Shown one piece after another: positions 45,693 to 53,734 of a stretch of DNA of 64,000 nucleotides (position 1 is its first letter; each line of letters starts with the position of its first letter). Location of the stretch: NCBI GenBank assembly GCA_021373015.1, contig JAJFTJ010000007.1:124280-188279 (forward strand), in the 5' to 3' direction. This stretch comes from Nitrospiraceae bacterium (GTDB lineage Bacteria; Nitrospirota; Thermodesulfovibrionia; Thermodesulfovibrionales; UBA1546). Made by a program: the position numbers and the translations under genes. The notes below the pieces were generated by a model. That model did not search any database. It worked only from the letters and a program-made list of their open reading frames with translations, and was not told the DNA's origin.

Positions 45693-46026
45693 AAATACTC
45701 TCGTTATATTGCTTCCCGCTGCTTTAATTTCAGCCTTTATCGAATGGGAAAAACTTCCTCTTGGCATTATCGTAGGAGGTCTTCTTGCGCTGGCTAATCT
45801 GAAGGCAATTGTCTGGAGCGTCGAAGGGCTTATCGGCACAACTGACCGTGCTGCAGGAATGCTGGTTTTTTTCAGTTTTTTAAAATTACTCGTTATTTTT
45901 GCGATCATTATTTTTCTTTTATGGCTTGGGATTATTAATATTATAGGAATTTTTATAGGATTCACTATAGTCTTTGTGCTTATATTAATAGAAGGACTCA
46001 GGTCAGTAAAGGGAAGGGCGCAATAA
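45673..46026 (+). CDS. atpI: ATP synthase protein I-like membrane protein
   Basis: A 117-residue protein with about four hydrophobic segments, resembling ATP synthase subunit I (Gly-Gly-Leu-Leu-Ala-Leu-Ala-Asn and a basic end). It overlaps the atpZ-like gene. The usual atpBEF genes do not follow; the next gene is pgi, so this accessory pair is separated from the synthase operon. Confidence 0.7.
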   Translation: MIKRIYKNTLVILLPAALISAFIEWEKLPLGIIVGGLLALANLKAIVWSVEGLIGTTDRAAGMLVFFSFLKLLVIFAIIIFLLWLGIINIIGIFIGFTIVFVLILIEGLRSVKGRAQ

Positions 46027-46038
46027 AGGAGTATTCTT

Positions 46039-47358
46039 ATGCTTCAGCTTGATTTTACGAATATGATGCATGATGTTATCTCTGAAAACGGTTTATCCAA
46101 AAAACAGATAGACAACATAATCTCGAAAGTAAGAGATGTTGACAAGAAGATAAAGACCAGAGGACTACCCGGCCTTGGTTTTATCGATCTCGTTGAACAA
46201 GACACATTAGAAATAAAAAAGACCGGTTCTCTAATTAAAAAAGATTTCGAAAATTTCATAATACTCGGTATTGGCGGATCTGCGCTAGGGCCAAAGGCAA
46301 TCTTAGAAGCGCTCAGCCCATTTCATAATTTGGATAAAAAACCGAAAATTTTTATATACGACAATGTCGACCCAAGAACTATGGATAGGATTTTGTCGAT
46401 TATTGATATAGGGAAAACATCTGTGAATGTGATAACGAAATCGGGCAGCACTGCAGAGACAATGGCATCTTTTATGATTCTATGGGACAGATTAAAAGGA
46501 TCCTCAGAAAAATTCATAGCAACCACTGATCCTGAGAAGGGAAACCTGAGAAAAATTGCGAATGAAAAAGGATTCAAGACATTTGCGATCCCGCATAATG
46601 TTGGCGGAAGATTTTCTGTGCTTAGCCCAGTTGGACTTTTGCTTGCGGAAGTTATGGGGATTGATTCGAATGAATTTTTAAGAGGCGCAAAAGACATTTC
46701 TCAAAGATGCAAAAATGAAGACATATGGAAAAATCCTGCATATCTTTTTGGAACACTTCTTTATCTTATGAAAACAGAAAAAAAGAGATTCATAAATGTG
46801 ATGGTTCCTTATGCTGACGGGCTTAAGCCTATGGCTGAATGGTTCTGTCAGTTGTGGGCAGAGAGTCTTGGAAAAAATGGAATCGGATTTACTCCATACC
46901 CGTCATTGGGGACAACAGACCAGCACTCACAGCTCCAGCTCTGGATGGAAGGGCCGGAAGACAAAGTAATAATATTTATAAGTGTAGAGGATTATTTTTC
47001 TAATATTGAGATCCCGAAGGTCTTTAATGAAATTGAAGGAATAAGATATCTGGGAGGACATAAGCTTTCTGAACTTATTAAAACAGAACAAAACGCTACA
47101 GCTCTTGCGCTTGCAGGGACCAAAAAACCGAATATGACAATAACAATCCCGCAGATAAATGCTTACTACCTCGGACAGCTGTTTCATTTCTTTGAGATAG
47201 CGACAGTTTTTACAGGAATACTCTGCGATGTAAATCCCTTTGACCAGCCCGGAGTAGAAGAAGGTAAAAATTTCACTTACGGGATGATGGGCAGAAAAGG
47301 ATACGAGGCAAAAAAGCAGGAAGCAGATAAATCAAAAAAATCCAGATACACAGTCTAA
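46039..47358 (+). CDS. pgi: Glucose-6-phosphate isomerase
   Basis: A 439-residue enzyme of the shorter bacterial type, interconverting glucose-6-P and fructose-6-P. It has Gly-Ile-Gly-Gly-Ser-Ala-Leu-Gly-Pro, Ile-Thr-Lys-Ser-Gly-Ser-Thr-Ala-Glu-Thr, and Gly-Thr-Thr-Asp-Gln-His-Ser-Gln. An AGGAGT site lies upstream, 12 bases after the atpI-like stop. It links to glycogen metabolism through glgC and GH57. Confidence 0.96.
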   Translation: MLQLDFTNMMHDVISENGLSKKQIDNIISKVRDVDKKIKTRGLPGLGFIDLVEQDTLEIKKTGSLIKKDFENFIILGIGGSALGPKAILEALSPFHNLDKKPKIFIYDNVDPRTMDRILSIIDIGKTSVNVITKSGSTAETMASFMILWDRLKGSSEKFIATTDPEKGNLRKIANEKGFKTFAIPHNVGGRFSVLSPVGLLLAEVMGIDSNEFLRGAKDISQRCKNEDIWKNPAYLFGTLLYLMKTEKKRFINVMVPYADGLKPMAEWFCQLWAESLGKNGIGFTPYPSLGTTDQHSQLQLWMEGPEDKVIIFISVEDYFSNIEIPKVFNEIEGIRYLGGHKLSELIKTEQNATALALAGTKKPNMTITIPQINAYYLGQLFHFFEIATVFTGILCDVNPFDQPGVEEGKNFTYGMMGRKGYEAKKQEADKSKKSRYTV

Positions 47359-47445
47359 GATAATAATTGATATTTAAGCCAGGATATGAGATATTCTAAG
47401 TAGAAATCTAATAAAATTAGCTCAAAAGATTACATGGAGGAAAAA

Positions 47446-47847
47446 ATGAAAGCTTTGATAATTGTATCGGTTTTTACTTTGTTCTTTTCAGGTATTGTTT
47501 TAGCTGCTGAAAAAACTGACAAGCTTTTCGACAAGGGCAAGGCTGTGTATGAAAAGAGCTGTGCAGTATGCCACAGCTATGGCCCGCCGCCAAAAACAGC
47601 TCCTCCGATTATAGGACTTTCAGGCCATTATCACGAGGCATTTAACGACAGAAAAAAAGCAATAGCGCACATGGTGGATTTCATAAAAAACCCGTCAAAA
47701 GAAAAATCAGTGCTTCTTCCAATAGGGCTTGAGAAGTGGGGATTGATGGCTCCGATGAATCTCCCTGATGATGAACTTAAAGCAGTTTCATATTGGATAT
47801 GGGAAGTTTATAATAAAGAAAAAAAAGCTCCTGTAAAGAAAAAATAA
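47446..47847 (+). CDS. Periplasmic c-type cytochrome
   Basis: A 133-residue protein. The start is 47446, where a TGGAGG site lies 5 bases upstream; the ATG at 47434 overlaps that site. Residues 1-20 are a signal peptide. One haem site, Cys-Ala-Val-Cys-His, follows Tyr-Glu-Lys-Ser; the likely axial Met is in the Leu-Met-Ala-Pro-Met region. The Lys-rich tail ends in four basic residues. It is a class I cytochrome c electron carrier matured by ResB/CcsA. Confidence 0.92.
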   Translation: MKALIIVSVFTLFFSGIVLAAEKTDKLFDKGKAVYEKSCAVCHSYGPPPKTAPPIIGLSGHYHEAFNDRKKAIAHMVDFIKNPSKEKSVLLPIGLEKWGLMAPMNLPDDELKAVSYWIWEVYNKEKKAPVKKK

Positions 47848-47881
47848 TCTGTATTCATAAAACCTTCACGTAAAATAAAAA

Positions 47882-47906
47882 CAGGCAGGTATGAAAAACC
47901 TGCCTG
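47882..47906. terminator. Hairpin after the cytochrome gene
   Basis: A 9-bp perfect stem (47882-47890 with 47898-47906) and a 7-base loop. The T-rich tract is on the minus-strand side; on the plus strand the tail is A-rich with few T, so plus-strand termination may be weak. Confidence 0.55.
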
Positions 47907-47966
47907 AAAAATCTTAATTCAAAAATTTTAATTTAAAACAGTGAAACTCGGCTCAAGGAGACAGCT

Positions 47967-48419
47967 ATGAAAATAAAGATTTTTATTTTGACAGCGCTTG
48001 TCACGTTCATCGGTGCTTCTGTTGCTCTTAGCCAGCCTATGAAAGGCTGGCGCGGTAGCGGAAGCTGGGGTATGGGAACACAGTATCAAAGGATGTACAA
48101 TCCTGCGACTGTAGAAACACTTTCAGGTACTGTTGAATCGGTTGATCAATTCACCCCAATGCGCGGAATGTTCTATGGAATTCATGTGACACTAAAAACC
48201 GAGAAGAAAACAATAACGGTTCATCTCGGACCAGGCTGGTATATCGAAGGTCTTGACACAAAAATTGAGAAGGGCGACAAGATCGAGGTAAAGGGATCGA
48301 GAACAACGTTTATGGGAAAACCGGCAATTATAGCAGCAGAAGTTAAAAAGGGAGATGCTGTGTTAATGCTCAGGGATGCAAATGGATTCCCTGTGTGGGC
48401 CGGCTGGAGAAGAAGATAA
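47967..48419 (+). CDS. Secreted OB-fold-like protein
   Basis: A 150-residue protein with a signal peptide (residues 1-22, ending Leu-Ser-Gln), a Trp/Gly/Met-rich segment, and a beta-rich domain (about 50-135). The pattern Leu-Ser-Gly-Thr-Val-Glu-Ser-Val, Lys-Gly-Asp-Lys-Ile-Glu-Val-Lys-Gly-Ser and Ile-Ala-Ala-Glu-Val is typical of small periplasmic OB-fold proteins. An AAGGAGA site lies upstream and a terminator downstream, so it is monocistronic. Function unknown. Confidence 0.65.
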   Translation: MKIKIFILTALVTFIGASVALSQPMKGWRGSGSWGMGTQYQRMYNPATVETLSGTVESVDQFTPMRGMFYGIHVTLKTEKKTITVHLGPGWYIEGLDTKIEKGDKIEVKGSRTTFMGKPAIIAAEVKKGDAVLMLRDANGFPVWAGWRRR

Positions 48420-48452
48420 ACATTTATGAATTGTAAGAATGAATGTAAAGAT

Positions 48453-48486
48453 AAAAGCCCTGTATGAGCCGAGACAGGGCTTTTTT
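48453..48486 (+). terminator. Intrinsic terminator
   Basis: An 11-bp stem (48453-48463 with 48474-48484) and a 10-base loop, followed by a T-run, 33 bases after the OB-fold protein stop. Confidence 0.9.
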
Positions 48487-48552
48487 ATTTATGATTTTTT
48501 ATAATTAAGTCCTGATATACTAACAAAATATTTTCGTGGTAGGAGAGAATAA

Positions 48553-50271
48553 GTGTCTTTATCATTGCTGGACTGGACAATTGTAGCAGTATATATGGCT
48601 GCCTCGCTGTTCATCGGAATATATTTTACAAAACGGGCATCTTCAAGTATCTCTGAATTTTTCCTGTCAGGCAGAAATCTTCCATGGTGGCTTGCAGGCA
48701 CTTCAATGGTTGCGACGACTTTTTCTTCCGACACTCCTTTATATGTCACAGGTCTTGTCAGAGAACACGGCATATATGAAAACTGGCAGTGGTGGTGTTT
48801 TATTTTCTCAGGAATGATGTCCGTATTCTTTTTTGCAAGGCTCTGGAGAAGGCTCGGCGTGCTGACAGATGTCGAGCTGATCAACATGCGTTATTCAGGG
48901 AGATCGGCCTCGATTCTCAGGGGATTTAAGGCAATATATTTTTCAGTCGCGATTCACACAATAATAAAGGCGCAGGTTATCCTTGCAATGGCAAAGATAC
49001 TCGATGTCTCTCTCGGGTGGGGAAAGTGGGAGAGCATTATTGTATCGAGCGTTATCACTATTGCTTATTCCATGCTTTCAGGTTACTGGGGAGTTGTCAC
49101 AACAGATTTTTTCCAGTTCATAATTGCCATGATCGGGGCAGTAGTTCTTGCGTTCGCATCAGTAAATCATGCAGGGGGGATATCGCAGATTAAGGCGCAG
49201 ATCCCTGAGGACATGCTTAATTTCTTTCCTCCTTTGAATGAAGGATTTTTTGGGCTTGCGTTCATGACATTTCTTGGTTATGTCGGCTTAAGCTGGTGGT
49301 CAAAATATTCTTCAGACGGCGGCGGCGTGATTGTCCAGAGAATGTCATCGTGCAAGAATGAAAAGCACAGTCTGTTTGCAACTTTTTATTTCAACATTGC
49401 AAATTACGGACTCCGCACATGGCCGTGGATACTCGCAGCTTTGGCATCGATCATAATTTATCCTCAGGTAAAAGACCACGAGGCTGTTTATCCGCAGATG
49501 ATGGTTGACCTGCTTCCTTCAGGTCTTAGGGGTTTGATGCTTGCATCGTTCTTTGCAGCATTCATGTCAACCCTGAGCACATATCTAAATCTCTCATCAG
49601 CATATTTTGTGAATGATTTTTATAAGCCTTTTATTAAAAAAGATTCAACAGAGAAACATCTCATATTTGTCTCGCGAGCAGCAACCCTTGTTCTTTCAGT
49701 CATCACTGCCGTTGTAACATATCATGTCGATTCAATTATAGGCGTTTTTAAATTCCTGATAGCATTTGGTTCTGGAACAGGACTTGTTTATATCATAAGA
49801 TGGTACTGGTGGAGGGTGAATGCATGGAGTGAGATTTCTGCAATGATATCATCAACAGTAATGACGATTATCGCGTACAAGCATCCGATTTTCGAGGGTT
49901 CTCCATATTATGCAAAACTGTTTTTAATAATCAGCGTCTCGACTGTTGTCTGGGTATTTGTGACTCTGCTCACAAAGCCATCCGAGAATGAGAAGTTAAT
50001 AGAATTCTATAAAAAGACAATGCCCGGAGGTTATGGCTGGAGACCAGTTGAGAAATTAATAGGATACAAACCAGAGGGAAATATTCTCAGAGATACTCTC
50101 ATTGAATGGGTTAACGGGTGTCTGTTCATCATCGGCTTAACAATCGGGATCGGCAAGCTGTTTCTCGGATATTATCTCTCGGGTTTTGTCTGGCTCTCAA
50201 TCGCGTGCGTGACAGCATGGTTTGTGTATAAACACCTTTCGAAAAAAGGCTGGGATGAGGTGTATAAATAA
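48553..50271 (+). CDS. Sodium:solute symporter family protein
   Basis: A 572-residue transporter of the SSS family with about 13-14 hydrophobic segments. The N terminus Leu-Asp-Trp-x-Ile-Val-x-x-Tyr, Phe-Phe-Leu-Ser-Gly-Arg-x-Leu-Pro-Trp-Trp and Gly-x-Ser-Met-Val-Ala-Thr-Thr-Phe-Ser are family hallmarks. The start is GTG with AGGAGAG upstream. It imports an organic solute with sodium; the substrate is not predictable. Its stop overlaps the DUF1573 start (TAATG). Confidence 0.9.
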   Translation: MSLSLLDWTIVAVYMAASLFIGIYFTKRASSSISEFFLSGRNLPWWLAGTSMVATTFSSDTPLYVTGLVREHGIYENWQWWCFIFSGMMSVFFFARLWRRLGVLTDVELINMRYSGRSASILRGFKAIYFSVAIHTIIKAQVILAMAKILDVSLGWGKWESIIVSSVITIAYSMLSGYWGVVTTDFFQFIIAMIGAVVLAFASVNHAGGISQIKAQIPEDMLNFFPPLNEGFFGLAFMTFLGYVGLSWWSKYSSDGGGVIVQRMSSCKNEKHSLFATFYFNIANYGLRTWPWILAALASIIIYPQVKDHEAVYPQMMVDLLPSGLRGLMLASFFAAFMSTLSTYLNLSSAYFVNDFYKPFIKKDSTEKHLIFVSRAATLVLSVITAVVTYHVDSIIGVFKFLIAFGSGTGLVYIIRWYWWRVNAWSEISAMISSTVMTIIAYKHPIFEGSPYYAKLFLIISVSTVVWVFVTLLTKPSENEKLIEFYKKTMPGGYGWRPVEKLIGYKPEGNILRDTLIEWVNGCLFIIGLTIGIGKLFLGYYLSGFVWLSIACVTAWFVYKHLSKKGWDEVYK

Positions 50272-50669
50272 TGCTAAAATATATCATGAAAAAAATAATT
50301 GTGATAATATCTTTGCTTGTTTTTTCTTCTCTTGCCTTTGCTGAGTCTGAGATCAAGTTTGATTCTGAGGTTTTTGATTTTGGCCTTGTGTCACAGGATA
50401 CGGTAACTCATACATTTGAATTTCAGAACATCGGAACATCAGAACTGATAATCAAGAAGATTTCTTCGACCTGAGGCTGTACTGCTGCCCTTGCCAGTTC
50501 GGCAAGTCTTAATCCTGGAGAAAAAGGACAGATAAAAGCAACGCTTGATCTAAAAAACAGACAAGGCAATGTCTTAAAGACAATAAGAATTTACACAAAT
50601 GACACTAAGAAGCCTGAGATAACACTGGCGCTTAAGGCTGAAATAAAAAGCAAAACACAATCTCAATAA
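50271..50669 (+). CDS. DUF1573 periplasmic protein with in-frame TGA, candidate selenoprotein (Sec68-Gly-Cys70)
   Basis: The frame from 50271 has a signal peptide (about residues 1-25) and then the DUF1573 pattern (Phe-Asp-Phe-Gly-x-Val, Thr-His-Thr-Phe-Glu-Phe-Gln-Asn-Ile-Gly). At 50472-50474 it meets TGA at residue 68, followed by Gly-Cys-Thr. DUF1573 proteins have Cys-Gly-Cys-Thr exactly here. The same frame continues without a frameshift through the rest of the domain (Leu-Asn-Pro-Gly-Glu-Lys-Gly, Ile-Tyr-Thr-Asn-Asp, Pro-Glu-Ile-Thr-Leu) to TAA at 50667, giving 132 residues. A hairpin follows the TGA at SECIS distance. Other genes here use TGA as an ordinary stop, so the code is not altered. 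The alternative is a nonsense mutation. Translation is coupled to the symporter upstream. Confidence 0.75.
50472..50506 (+). promoter_or_regulatory. Candidate bacterial SECIS element
   Basis: TGA at 50472-50474; a stem CTTGCC (50490-50495) paired with GGCAAG (50501-50506) around the 5-base loop AGTTC with G at its second position. The loop begins 22 bases after the TGA, inside the 16-37 base range used for bacterial SECIS models. It lies within the continued reading frame, as bacterial SECIS elements do. Confidence 0.65.
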
Positions 50670-50715
50670 GCGGTTCAGCAGCATTGTCCTGACCAAAAAA
50701 CAAATTATGAGTTCC

Positions 50716-50745
50716 TTGACATGCTTTAAATACATTTTTTATAAT
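50716..50745 (+). promoter_or_regulatory. Consensus sigma-70 promoter for yceD-rpmF-plsX-fabH
   Basis: TTGACA at 50716-50721, an 18-base spacer, and TATAAT at 50740-50745: both hexamers are perfect. It lies 78 bases before yceD. Confidence 0.85.
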
Positions 50746-50822
50746 TCATATCGCTTGTAAGCCTTTAAATTTGAAGTGTTAAGGCAAATTAGCAGTGCAG
50801 GTGCGCACAAAGGTTTGTTAAA

Positions 50823-51338
50823 ATGAAGATAACAATATCAGAGATTCCTGCTGAGGGTCTTGAATTTGATATTAATGAAAAACTGGAATTGGATGATGTA
50901 AAGCTTTTATCGCCCGTGACTGGAAGGCTCAGCATAAAAAAAATGGGTGGGGAGCTTGTCATACATGGGAATGCGGAGACCAAGGCAGAACTTGAATGCA
51001 GCCGATGTCTCAAGCATTATACAGCACATATAGAAGCTGATATTGATGCAGTGTATCATCCTCTGAGGGAACTTTCAGTTGAGGGCATTCATGAGGTAAG
51101 AGAGGATGAACTCGACTTGGATTTTTATAGAGGTGATGAACTGGATGTGCTTGATCTTATAAATGAACAGGTATTCCTTAATACGCCTATGAAATCGCTC
51201 TGCGATGAGGCTTGTAAGGGAATATGTCAGATATGCGGTAAAGACCTTAATACTGAGAGCTGTAATTGTGCAGTGAGTAAAGCTGATCCCAGGCTTGAGG
51301 TTTTGAAAAAATTGCTTCCTGAGGAAAGCAAAGAGTAA
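50823..51338 (+). CDS. yceD: YceD family protein (DUF177)
   Basis: A 171-residue protein of the YceD family, associated with 23S rRNA accumulation and always upstream of rpmF. A Cys-x2-Cys (Glu-Cys-Ser-Arg-Cys-Leu) in the middle and Cys-x3-Cys, Cys-x2-Cys, Cys-x-Cys groups near the C terminus suggest metal binding. The order yceD-rpmF-plsX-fabH matches many bacteria. Confidence 0.93.
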   Translation: MKITISEIPAEGLEFDINEKLELDDVKLLSPVTGRLSIKKMGGELVIHGNAETKAELECSRCLKHYTAHIEADIDAVYHPLRELSVEGIHEVREDELDLDFYRGDELDVLDLINEQVFLNTPMKSLCDEACKGICQICGKDLNTESCNCAVSKADPRLEVLKKLLPEESKE

Positions 51339-51377
51339 CAGAAAATAAAATAGATTTTTTTAGAAGGGAGTATTGAA

Positions 51378-51566
51378 ATGGCAAATCCTACGCACAGACA
51401 TACAAGGACAAGAAGAGACAAACGCAGGGCTAACTGGAAAGGGCAGATGCCTAATATGAGTCAGTGTCCAGAATGTCATGAATTAAAACTTTCACATCGT
51501 GTTTGCACAAATTGCGGTTCTTACAACGGCAAAAAGGTTCTTGAGATAGTCGAAAAAGAAGCATGA
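51378..51566 (+). CDS. rpmF: 50S ribosomal protein L32
   Basis: A 62-residue basic protein beginning Met-Ala-Asn-Pro and containing the zinc-binding Cys-Pro-x-Cys and Cys-x2-Cys pairs of the zinc form of L32. Its stop overlaps the plsX start by 4 bases. An AGAAGGGAG site is upstream. Confidence 0.97.
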   Translation: MANPTHRHTRTRRDKRRANWKGQMPNMSQCPECHELKLSHRVCTNCGSYNGKKVLEIVEKEA

Positions 51567-52585
51567 AAATTGCCCTTGATGCAATGGGCGGTGATCACGC
51601 GCCTGCTGTTAATGTCGAAGGTGCAGTCGAGATATTGACAGAACAAGACGACCTTGAGGTAATGCTTTTTGGCGATGAACACCTGCTTAAAAATGAACTG
51701 AAAGATAAGGATTATCCTGCCGGACGGATACACATCAGACATACATCGCAGGTGGTCGGGATGCATGAGTCTCCTGTTGTTGCGCTGAGGAAGAAGAAGG
51801 ATTCTTCCATCAGGCGCGCTGTTGATGCATTAAAAGACCATGAGGCTGATGGATTTGTAAGCGCTGGAAATTCAGGCGTTGTAATGGCAACAGCTTTTTA
51901 TGTCCTGGGCAAATCAAAGGGAGTTGATAGGCCAGCAATTGCGGCAATAGTGCCTACAATAAACAAACCGTTTGTTCTGATTGATGCTGGTGCAAATGTT
52001 GACTGTAATGCAGAGAATCTTCTTCAGTTTGCAATGATGGGAAGTTTTTATGCAAGCGCAGTGCTTGGAAGGCATAATCCCAAGGTTGCTATGCTCAGCA
52101 TCGGAGAAGAAGATACAAAAGGTAATGAGCTTACAAAAGAAGCCTTCAGCATGCTTAAGAATTCAGATCTTAATTTTATCGGAAACACAGAAGGAAAAGA
52201 TGTTTTCATGGGCAATGCAGATGTTGTTGTATGCGACGGATTTATAGGCAATATTGTCCTGAAGACCACGGAGGGACTTGCCGAGGCAATGTTGAAGATG
52301 CTTAAAAGAGAGATTGCAGGTGTTTCAACCGGAAAAGTAGGATACCTTTTAATGAAACCTGCTTTGAGAAATTTTAAAAAGAAGACTGATTATGCAGAGT
52401 ACGGCGGAGCGCCATTACTGGGAATAAACGGGACATGCATAATAAGCCATGGAAGGTCTACTGCACGCGCAATAAAAAATGCAATCAAGGTTGCAGCGGA
52501 ATTTTCAAGAAAAAAAGGACATAAAGTTATTTCTGAAGAGATAAGGAGCTTTAATGCAAGAAGGAAAACAGCAGCTGCGAGCTAG
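51563..52585 (+). CDS. plsX: Phosphate acyltransferase PlsX
   Basis: A 340-residue enzyme making acyl-phosphate from acyl-ACP for phosphatidic acid synthesis. Motifs are Ala-Leu-Asp-Ala-Met-Gly-Gly-Asp-His-Ala-Pro at the N terminus, Gly-Asn-Ser-Gly, Gly-Ala-Asn-Val-Asp-Cys, Gly-Asn-Glu, and the C-terminal Tyr-Gly-Gly-Ala-Pro-Leu-Leu-Gly. It overlaps the fabH start by 32 bases. Confidence 0.97.
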   Translation: MKIALDAMGGDHAPAVNVEGAVEILTEQDDLEVMLFGDEHLLKNELKDKDYPAGRIHIRHTSQVVGMHESPVVALRKKKDSSIRRAVDALKDHEADGFVSAGNSGVVMATAFYVLGKSKGVDRPAIAAIVPTINKPFVLIDAGANVDCNAENLLQFAMMGSFYASAVLGRHNPKVAMLSIGEEDTKGNELTKEAFSMLKNSDLNFIGNTEGKDVFMGNADVVVCDGFIGNIVLKTTEGLAEAMLKMLKREIAGVSTGKVGYLLMKPALRNFKKKTDYAEYGGAPLLGINGTCIISHGRSTARAIKNAIKVAAEFSRKKGHKVISEEIRSFNARRKTAAAS

Positions 52586-53552
52586 GATTGTTGCAACAGG
52601 GTCATACACTCCCAAAAAAGTAGTTACAAATTTAGATCTCGAAAAAATTGTTGATACCACTGACAAATGGATCAAAGAGAGATCCGGGATAGAAGAAAGA
52701 AGGATAGCAGATTCAAAAGAAGCTGCCTCTGATCTTGCATATGAAGCTGCAAAAGCTGCATTTAAGAAAACAAAAATAAAACCAGAGGACATAGATCTTA
52801 TAATTACTGCCACAATCACAGGAGATATGCCTTTCCCTTCAACATCATGTTTCCTTCAAAACAAACTGGGAGTAAAAAACACTGCTGCTTTTGACCTCAA
52901 CGCTGCCTGTTCAGGATTTCTTTACGGGATTTCAGTTGCGGATAGTTTTATAAGAAGCGGGAAATTCAAAAGGATACTTCTTGTCGGAGTAGAGCTTCTT
53001 TCGCGTATCACTGACTGGGAAGACAGATCGACATGCGTGCTTTTCGGTGACGGCGCTGGAGCTGTAATAATTGAAGCAACAAAAGAGGACAGGGGAATTA
53101 TTTCAACAAAACTCGGAGCTGACGGAAGCATGTGGGAGCTGCTTTATATGCCTGCAGGAGGCTCAAGAAACCCTGCAACAAAGGATACAGTTAAAAAAAG
53201 AATGCATTATGTGAAAATGAAGGGCAATGAGACATTCAAAGTTGCTGTGCGCACTCTGGAAACGCTTGTTATTGAGACGCTGGAAGAAAACAAGCTAAAA
53301 CCGTCACAGCTTTCGCTCTTGATACCGCATCAGGCAAATCTTCGGATTATTCAGGCAACCGCAGATAGATTAGGGCTTCCGCAGGAAAGGGTGTTTGTGA
53401 ATCTTAATAAATACGGAAACACATCTGCTGCATCGATTGCCATTGCTCTTGACGAAGCAGTACAACAGGACAGGATCAAGAACGGGGATTACATTATGCT
53501 CGAGGCATTCGGCGGCGGTCTTACATGGGCATCGGTTCTTATAAAGTGGTAG
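52554..53552 (+). CDS. fabH: 3-oxoacyl-ACP synthase III
   Basis: A 332-residue initiating condensing enzyme of fatty acid synthesis. The triad is Cys119 in Ala-Ala-Cys-Ser-Gly-Phe, His in Ile-Pro-His-Gln-Ala-Asn, and Asn in Tyr-Gly-Asn-Thr-Ser-Ala. A TAAGGAG site inside plsX supports the start. Substrate choice (acetyl versus branched primers) is not clear. Confidence 0.96.
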   Translation: MQEGKQQLRARIVATGSYTPKKVVTNLDLEKIVDTTDKWIKERSGIEERRIADSKEAASDLAYEAAKAAFKKTKIKPEDIDLIITATITGDMPFPSTSCFLQNKLGVKNTAAFDLNAACSGFLYGISVADSFIRSGKFKRILLVGVELLSRITDWEDRSTCVLFGDGAGAVIIEATKEDRGIISTKLGADGSMWELLYMPAGGSRNPATKDTVKKRMHYVKMKGNETFKVAVRTLETLVIETLEENKLKPSQLSLLIPHQANLRIIQATADRLGLPQERVFVNLNKYGNTSAASIAIALDEAVQQDRIKNGDYIMLEAFGGGLTWASVLIKW

Positions 53553-53570
53553 GGACAAGAATAATGCAGA

Positions 53571-53704
53571 CATCACTAGAAAATTTCTTTAACTCGATAG
53601 ATTATTTGAATTATCTTATTTTGTTATTTCTGATAAATTTTTTTATTTTCCATCTATGCTAGGGAGCAAAGGTATCGAAAAATAAATTTTCTCGCAATAT
53701 CCGC
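53571..53704. repeat. Dispersed intergenic palindromic repeat, copy B
   Basis: A 134-base element in the gap between fabH and gpsA. It shares with copy A (21068-21153) the left arm and 27 identical bases at 53668-53694, but has about 50 extra AT-rich bases in the centre. The inverted repeat is kept with one mismatch. Confidence 0.7.
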
Positions 53705-53734
53705 ATTAATTTAGAAAACAGAGGATAATAGTTT

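Noticed and set aside
50129..50356. Minus-strand frame spanning the symporter and DUF1573 junction
   Set aside because: No ribosome site or recognisable domain, and it crosses two good plus-strand genes.
50472..50474. TGA read as Trp or Gly through an altered genetic code
   Set aside because: Many well-defined genes here, for example glgC and cheY, end with TGA, so it is a normal stop in this genome.
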